From contig CALKEQ010000008.1 in the NCBI GenBank assembly GCA_938084905.1, forward strand, positions 62,001-126,000: 64,000 bases of DNA, written 5' to 3'. The notes under the pieces were generated by a model. The model did no database searches. It had not been told where the DNA came from and was given only the letters and a program-made list of their open reading frames with translations. Of this stretch, positions 58,617 to 64,000 are shown piece after piece (position 1 is the stretch's first letter; the number at the start of each line of letters is the position of its first letter). Position numbers and translations under genes: made by a program. This DNA comes from an uncultured bacterium (GTDB taxonomy: Bacteria > Desulfobacterota > Syntrophorhabdia > Syntrophorhabdales > JANXAF01).

Positions 58617-59708
58617 TCACTTTTCTCTCATTGTGAGGCCTATGATAGAACAGACGGCAAGACCTGTAATAAGAGCAGGTACGGTGTAGGGACCAATCCC
58701 CTGGGGGGAGCTGGCTATGCCAAAATTGTGCGATATAGCTGCCCCAACTATCATTCCTAGAACGAAGATTGCCGCATCTCCGTCACCTTCTCCTGATAAG
58801 AAGAGCTGTCTTCCGGGACAGCCTCCTGCGAGTGTATATGCAAGGCCCGCAAGAACCATTCCTAGAAAGTTCCATAATGACATGCTATGTGCAATCGGTT
58901 GATTTTCGAAACCAGGTCTAAATTGGCCCAAAATCAGATTTGAGACAAAAGCGGCCAATGCTAAAGCAACAATCCCAAAGAGCAAATGGGTTTGTCTAAA
59001 AAGGATAAGATCCCTTATACCTCCAACTGTGCAGAATCTGCTGCGCTGAGCAATGAAACCTATTATCAAGCCAAAAATAAGTGAAACTGCCAATAGGGCG
59101 TGCATCGAACCAGGACCCTTTACGCTGTAGAAAAGAACACCGCTTTTTTCCTGACCGGGAATTTGTGGAAAAACAAGCATGAGAACTAAAAAGGAAGCCA
59201 TAATTCCCGGCATAATCCAGCCGGCGGTCTTTTGGGTGGACTGTGACCTACCTAAGTTGTACCCATGCTCAAAAAAAAGGGTTCCAATCCAGATTCCAAC
59301 AACAAGGCCCGCAATTCCGAAAATGGCGTTTCCGTCACCTCCCGCAAGTCTGAGTAAGGCTCTCCACGGACATCCAAGAAAGATGAGGGCTCCTGTCATG
59401 GCGAAAAAGCCTAGTATAAAACGGACAACAGGAGATGAACCTCCCCTAGGCCTGAATTCCCCGTAAAAGAGAGAGGCGAGACATGATCCAAGAACGATTC
59501 CTATTATCTCGGGCCGCATGTACTGAACCACCTCAGTTCTGTGGAGTCCTAAGGCGCCGGCTATGTCTCTTTCAAAGCATGCCACACATACACCCATATT
59601 TGGTGGGTTACCAAATTTTTGCAGAACCGTGGCAAGAACGCCTATCACGGCTCCGGATACGATTATTCCCTTTCGGGTCGAAAAAAAGGTAAACCTTCTC
59701 TGTCCCAT
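58617..59708 (-). CDS. yedE: YedE/YeeE family transporter (selenium-metabolism YedE-like)
   Basis: Repeated YeeE/YedE signatures FLGCPWRALLRLAGGDGNAIFGIAG and LAGGCPGRQLFLSGEGDGDAAIFVLG; next to tusA. Confidence 0.85.
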   Translation of the reverse strand: MGQRRFTFFSTRKGIIVSGAVIGVLATVLQKFGNPPNMGVCVACFERDIAGALGLHRTEVVQYMRPEIIGIVLGSCLASLFYGEFRPRGGSSPVVRFILGFFAMTGALIFLGCPWRALLRLAGGDGNAIFGIAGLVVGIWIGTLFFEHGYNLGRSQSTQKTAGWIMPGIMASFLVLMLVFPQIPGQEKSGVLFYSVKGPGSMHALLAVSLIFGLIIGFIAQRSRFCTVGGIRDLILFRQTHLLFGIVALALAAFVSNLILGQFRPGFENQPIAHSMSLWNFLGMVLAGLAYTLAGGCPGRQLFLSGEGDGDAAIFVLGMIVGAAISHNFGIASSPQGIGPYTVPALITGLAVCSIIGLTMREK

Positions 59709-59910
59709 TTTTTTCCTCCCTTTAATTTTTTTGGCTTAAAGGGACTTAAGAGAGGGCTACCCTTTGGGGAATAGAAAAGGTGAAAAGATCGGGTTCTGCC
59801 CTATCCGCCGTCCCCTTCAAATCTCCTCTTGAACCCAACCTGGGTCCAAACTCTATTCAGATAAGGGATAACGGGTGAAGGGGCCTACCCATCTTTTCAC
59901 CTCGCTTTCT
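59709..59910 (-). promoter_or_regulatory. Structured 5' leader of yedE-tusA, candidate riboswitch of unknown class
   Basis: 12-bp closing stem (59778-59789/59891-59902), internal 8-bp stem CCCCTTCA/TGAAGGGG, and SD-sequestering 9-bp hairpin (59717-59725/59736-59744). Confidence 0.55.
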
Positions 59911-59989
59911 GGGCTAATGATTACTACAGTAAGCTTCTTGAAGTCAATATGCTCGATTTCTCAGAGTAATTTGAGGGGCAAGAATTAAG

Positions 59990-60074
59990 TGCCGGAGGCG
60001 GGGATCGAACCCGCACGGAGTAAACCTCCACCGGATTTTGAGTCCGGCGCGTCTTCCAGTTCCACCACTCCGGC
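59990..60074 (-). tRNA. tRNA-Leu, anticodon CAA
   Basis: Reverse strand GCCGGAGTGGTGGAACTGGAAGACGC GCCGGA CTCAAAA TCCGGT ... GCGGGTTCGATCCCCGCCTCCGGCA. Confidence 0.95.
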
Positions 60075-60084
60075 AGGCTCAACT

Positions 60085-60113
60085 ATCTTACTATAGAGAT
60101 TTTAAGCTTGCAA
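60085..60113 (-). promoter_or_regulatory. sigma70-type promoter for tRNA-Leu(CAA)
   Basis: Reverse strand TTGCAA (60113-60108), 17 bp, TAAGAT (60090-60085). Confidence 0.5.
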
Positions 60114-60177
60114 GCTCTATTTTGAAATCCTCCACTGCAGACTCCGCAGAGAAAAATCTTACGGGGAATTTTACCTC

Positions 60178-60455
60178 TCACTCGAGGATTCTTCTTAATA
60201 AATCCCATTTAGTTGTCAGCTCTTCCCATGCTATACTAAGAGAGGGATGTGGTTTAGCCTCAAAACCTTTTTCACGGGTTGTTTGCCGTTCTCCTGTTTT
60301 TGCGTAGAAAGGTCCTTTAGGTCACATCTTCTTTTTTCAACTGAAGTAACATTTTGAAAGAGTGCGTCAACTTCCTAGTTTTCCTCTATTGCTTTTCTTG
60401 CGAGAATAAAAAATTTAAGACAAGTTGGGCCTTCTACGTTCACGAGTGGGATAAT
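60178..60455 (-). pseudogene. Decayed protein remnant, possibly P27-family phage terminase small subunit
   Basis: Reverse-strand fragments in two frames: IIPLVNVEGPTCLKFFILARKAIEEN*EVDALFQNVTSVEK, then PKGPFYAKTGERQTTREKGFEAKPHPSLSIAWEELTTKWDLLRRILE*. Confidence 0.35.
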
Positions 60456-60492
60456 TTCTCCTCATGATGGCTACAAAACCTATTTTTCCTCC

Positions 60493-61170
60493 TTAGGAAA
60501 GTTCGCAGTTAACTTTTTCTATTGCCTCTAGTAGGTCGGTTGATTCTAGCAATGGTCTTCCCATAACTATATAGTCTGCCTCGGAACGGACCGCTTCTTT
60601 TATGGAAGAGACGGCAATTTGGTCATTCCTTTGGGGAAACCAGTGTGGCCTTATTCCTGTACAAATTTTCTTGAGTGGATAGTCCCTTATGGAATTTAAA
60701 CTTTTCGCTGACAAAACGATGTACCAATATCCGTTCATAAGGGCTATATCTGCGAAGTTTTTGGTCATCTCTTCCCTTGTTTTATCGTAGATCCATTTGA
60801 CTTGAAGATCTGTAAAAGAGGTAAGAACAGTAAAACCTGCAATGTGCTTAAGAAGCTTTTCGTTTTTTGGCCGAAAATTAGCGGAACAGTGGACTGAAAC
60901 GATATCTGCACCTTGCGCAACGAGCCTTGTCAGACAGTTTTCCATTGTGGTAGGAATGTCGTGAAGTTTGGTATCGGCAAAAACTGAGAGTCCGTAGTCC
61001 TCTTTCAGTGATCTTATTATCTCTGGACAGGACCCTGAAAAGAGCATGTCATTTATCTTTACTCCCCACACCATTTTTCTCTCTTTCGCAATCTTAAGCT
61101 TTTCAAAGATTTTTTTCGATTTAGCCTCCTCAAAGGAAAGTCCATCCACAGCCACAATCAGTTCGGTCAT
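60493..61170 (-). CDS. pyrF: Orotidine 5'-phosphate decarboxylase
   Basis: FADTKLHDIPTTMEN (DxKxxDI) and CTGIRPHWFPQRNDQ. Confidence 0.85.
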   Translation of the reverse strand: MTELIVAVDGLSFEEAKSKKIFEKLKIAKERKMVWGVKINDMLFSGSCPEIIRSLKEDYGLSVFADTKLHDIPTTMENCLTRLVAQGADIVSVHCSANFRPKNEKLLKHIAGFTVLTSFTDLQVKWIYDKTREEMTKNFADIALMNGYWYIVLSAKSLNSIRDYPLKKICTGIRPHWFPQRNDQIAVSSIKEAVRSEADYIVMGRPLLESTDLLEAIEKVNCELS

Positions 61171-61252
61171 AGGTCCACCTCCGTACCAATATGATTATCG
61201 GCAAATGGGAGGATTTATTAAAAAACTAATTTCTTGACCTAGCTTCTTTGGC

Positions 61253-63196
61253 GTGTTATTTAAAGGCGTGTCTAGGTATCCGAACCTTTTTTCTCCCGCC
61301 CGGATAGGAAATCTTTTGGCAAAAAATAGGATTAAGTACGCTGCAACTGAGACGAACTTCCCTTACGGTGACGGATACGTAAGTGAAAGGGAGATTGCTT
61401 ACATGGAGGCCCAGGCAAAAGGTGGGGCAGCAATTGTAACTACTCAAGGAGCTTACCCTGACAAAAAAGGAGAGGGCAAGGGTTTTAAAGGGATGCTAGC
61501 CATATACGATGATAAATTTATACCTAGTTTATCAAAACTGGCAGAAGCGATAAAGAGAAATGGTGCCCTTGCCTGTCTACAGATCATGCACTGTGGAAGG
61601 GAAGGTGGCATCGATTTGGACTACTGTGTTATGCCATCTTACGTTCCGCAGAGATTGGCCTACTTTAAAGAACCGAAGGTGATGACACGAGAGGATATAA
61701 AAAAAGCTGTAGAGGATCATATTTCCGCTGCAAAGAGAGCTTATCTTGCCGGGTTCGATATGATAGAGATCTCTGGTATAGTCGGTTACCTGATCTCCAC
61801 TTTTATTTCAAAGTACACGAACAAAAGACAAGATGAATACGGCGGTGATATATACGGAAGGTGCAAACTTATGGTTGAGATTATAAGTGGGATCAAATCT
61901 GAGCTTGGAGATAAGGTACCAGTTGGAATAAGGCTTTGTGGACTCGAACTTCTCGATGACCGCGGCGGTAATACGTTTGAGGAAAGTCTGGAGACTTTCA
62001 AAATTGCTGAGAAAGCCGGTGCTGATTATGTAAGTGTTACAGTTGGGTGGCATGAGTCATCCGTACCTGTTATCACAAGGGATGTTCCAATGGGAAGCTG
62101 GCTTTTTGTAGCGAAAGAGGTCAAAAAGAGGGTGAATATACCTGTTATGATGGCATTCAGACAGTTTCTTCCTCACATTCCAGAAAAGGCCATAGCGGAC
62201 GGGATAATTGACTTCTGGGAAGTCTGTAGACCCATGATTGCGGATCCTGAATTACCAAGGAAAGCTAAAGAAGGAAGAGAAAGTGAGATAATACCTTGCA
62301 TTGCATGCAACCTCTGTTTTTCAAGACTCTATTACCATCAACCTATCATGTGCACTGTGAGGCCATCACTGGGACATGAAGCGGAGAAAGAGTGGGGATA
62401 CTCGGGATTTGAAAAAGCGGAGAGAAAAAAGAAGATTCTCGTAGTTGGTGGTGGACCATCGGGTCTTCAATTTTCTGAAGTAGCCTCAAGGAGGGGCCAT
62501 GAGGTCATCCTCTATGAGAGGCGGGAAGATCTCGGTGGAAGTCTACTTTTTGCCTCGATGGTATCACCAGGAGATGAGGAACTCTTAAGATTTATCGATT
62601 ATCTTCGTCATATGTGCGAGAAATACGGTGTAAAGATAGTAAAAGGTGAGACTATAATACCCGAAAGGATCTCCAAGGATCAATTTGACGCAATAGTTTA
62701 TGCAGGAGGAGCAAAGGCGAAGGAGATCCTATTTGATGAAGGAGAGATCCTGACTCCAGAAGACATATTCGAGAAGAAATTAAGACCTTCAGGAAAGGTT
62801 GTTATCCTTGGTGGCAGAGGAATCGCCCTATCAGTTGCTCTCTTCCTCTTAAGGCAGGAAAGATGCGATATAACAATTGTGGCGAATGAAACTCGTCTTG
62901 GAAAGGATGTTAACCCCTTTTATCTTTGGAAGATGATTAAGACGCTAAAAGAAAATAACGTAAAAGTCTTCACAAACTCGGACATAATAAATTGGCGAAA
63001 AGGAAGAGTCCTCATTACGGATGAGAAGGAGATAGAATGTGACACTCTTATAAACACCTTAAGAGAAGATGCAACTTCCCTAATTGAACCGTTTTTTGGG
63101 TGCGCAAAGGAGCTCTACGTAATAGGTGATGCAAAAAAGCCGAGAAGGCTCCACAATGCAGTTCATGATGGGTATAAACTTGGGATGAAAATATAA
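61253..63196 (+). CDS. OYE-family NADH:flavin oxidoreductase / 2,4-dienoyl-CoA reductase-like (FMN, 4Fe-4S, FAD)
   Basis: LFSPARIGNLLAKNRIKYAAT; GYLISTFISKYTNKRQDEYGGDIYGR; CIACNLCFSRL...MCTVRPSLGHE; ILVVGGGPSGLQFSEVASRRGHEVILYERREDLGG. Confidence 0.92.
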   Translation: MLFKGVSRYPNLFSPARIGNLLAKNRIKYAATETNFPYGDGYVSEREIAYMEAQAKGGAAIVTTQGAYPDKKGEGKGFKGMLAIYDDKFIPSLSKLAEAIKRNGALACLQIMHCGREGGIDLDYCVMPSYVPQRLAYFKEPKVMTREDIKKAVEDHISAAKRAYLAGFDMIEISGIVGYLISTFISKYTNKRQDEYGGDIYGRCKLMVEIISGIKSELGDKVPVGIRLCGLELLDDRGGNTFEESLETFKIAEKAGADYVSVTVGWHESSVPVITRDVPMGSWLFVAKEVKKRVNIPVMMAFRQFLPHIPEKAIADGIIDFWEVCRPMIADPELPRKAKEGRESEIIPCIACNLCFSRLYYHQPIMCTVRPSLGHEAEKEWGYSGFEKAERKKKILVVGGGPSGLQFSEVASRRGHEVILYERREDLGGSLLFASMVSPGDEELLRFIDYLRHMCEKYGVKIVKGETIIPERISKDQFDAIVYAGGAKAKEILFDEGEILTPEDIFEKKLRPSGKVVILGGRGIALSVALFLLRQERCDITIVANETRLGKDVNPFYLWKMIKTLKENNVKVFTNSDIINWRKGRVLITDEKEIECDTLINTLREDATSLIEPFFGCAKELYVIGDAKKPRRLHNAVHDGYKLGMKI

Positions 63197-63396
63197 TGGT
63201 ACCTAGGGTAAATAGAGAACTCTGTGTAGGGTGCGGAAAGTGCTTGGAGGTTTGCCCTTCAGACGCGATCGATACTTCTCAAGGATACGCAAGGATAAAT
63301 GAAGAGTTCTGCGAGGAGTGCGGAGTATGTTCTGCTTTTTGCACTTATCGGGCAATTGAAATAGAATTTCCACTTAGGGGAAACCATCTGGACTGA
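63196..63396 (+). CDS. 2[4Fe-4S] ferredoxin
   Basis: CVGCGKCLEVCPSDAI and CEECGVCSAFCTYRAI. Confidence 0.93.
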   Translation: MVPRVNRELCVGCGKCLEVCPSDAIDTSQGYARINEEFCEECGVCSAFCTYRAIEIEFPLRGNHLD

Positions 63397-63419
63397 AAGG
63401 ACGTTACCTTAAACCTTTT

Positions 63420-64000
63420 TCACTTTTCTATTCTACCGTAGTCGTCTTCAAGTCTTTCTATGTCATCTTCACCAAAATACTCTCCCGACTGTATTTCAAT
63501 GAATATGAGATTTCCCTCTCCTTCGTTCTTTATCCTGTGCCAGGTACCAGAAGCTATATCTATATGGTCCCCCTTTTTTAAGACGAAGTCAGCTCCGTCC
63601 AATGTGACGCGTGCCTTTCCTTCAAGAATAAACCAGTGCTCGTTCCTTCTTCTATGCCGCTGATAGCTGAGTCTATGGCCTGGATAGACAGTTATCCTTT
63701 TCACCTTGTGGTCCTCTTTGTCACTTAGAACCTCGTAAAATCCCCATGGTCTTACATCTTCTCTTTTCTCCTTTTCAAGAATTCTTCTATAAACGTCTAT
63801 GTACTCATCAGCCATCCTCGCGACTGTGAACCGCTTCTCAACCCAGGCCCTACATTTTCTCCGGTCTAGTTCCTTTACAGATTTTATTCTTTCTATGAAT
63901 TCCTCCTTCTCATTCACCAGAAAACCAGTTTCTCCATCTTTTACAATCTCTGGCATACTTCCCCTTCTTATTGCGATAACGGGGGTTCCGCATGCCATTG
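63420..64000 (-). CDS. GT4 glycosyltransferase C-terminus fused to mannose-6-phosphate isomerase type II cupin (truncated at right edge)
   Basis: (A)MACGTPVIAIRRGSMPEIVKDGETGFLV (GT4) followed by RPWGFYEVLSDKEDHKVKRITVYPGHRLSYQRHRRRNEHWFILEGKARVTLDG...GEYFGEDDIERLEDDYGR (PMI). Confidence 0.85.
   Translation of the reverse strand, partial: MACGTPVIAIRRGSMPEIVKDGETGFLVNEKEEFIERIKSVKELDRRKCRAWVEKRFTVARMADEYIDVYRRILEKEKREDVRPWGFYEVLSDKEDHKVKRITVYPGHRLSYQRHRRRNEHWFILEGKARVTLDGADFVLKKGDHIDIASGTWHRIKNEGEGNLIFIEIQSGEYFGEDDIERLEDDYGRIEK

Noticed and set aside
59773-59910. 6S RNA (ssrS)
   Set aside because: Segments such as GGGTTCAAG and ACGGCGG on the minus strand recall 6S RNA, but the element is ~138 nt, the apical arm is far too short, and it sits in the yedE leader with an SD-pairing platform.
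59773-59910. SRP RNA, tmRNA or tRNA-Sec
   Set aside because: No SRP GGAAGGAAGCAG-type core, no tmRNA tRNA-like ends, and no anticodon stem around the TTCAAA triplet.
60038-60307. 89-aa plus-strand ORF over tRNA-Leu
   Set aside because: Starts inside the tRNA gene; no protein signature.

Overview
This 64 kb window is a gene-dense, AT-leaning chromosomal segment with a gene set like that of an anaerobic, Desulfobacterota-type bacterium; the taxonomy is inferred from gene content only. It carries about 55 confident CDSs and two tRNA-Leu genes, and I saw no CRISPR array or IS element. Main blocks: a truncated fdhD at the left edge; phoH–HD(PgpH)–ybeY–lnt; a TRAP transporter; an electron-bifurcation-type hdrCBA-flxDCBA cluster; two Liv-type ABC transporter operons, one containing two different acyl-CoA ligases; gltX-smc; an ahbC-hemB-ahbD alternative heme cluster; yedE-tusA; and an OYE-family reductase with a ferredoxin. 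The most interesting items are: (1) a four-gene operon of two paralogous acyltransferase-like proteins flanking a TraB/GumN-like protein, followed by a radical SAM/SPASM enzyme (54818-58360); (2) a long structured 5' leader upstream of yedE-tusA with an SD-sequestering hairpin, a candidate riboswitch (59709-59910); (3) domain fusions: receiver-LpxC, archaeal-type riboflavin kinase (DUF120)-HAD, SfsA-DUF123, and GT4-phosphomannose isomerase; (4) a decayed phage-terminase-like ORF beside a tRNA-Leu; (5) a long perfect hairpin inside the 5' coding region of a livG gene. All calls come from reading the sequence and recalled family motifs; no database search was run.
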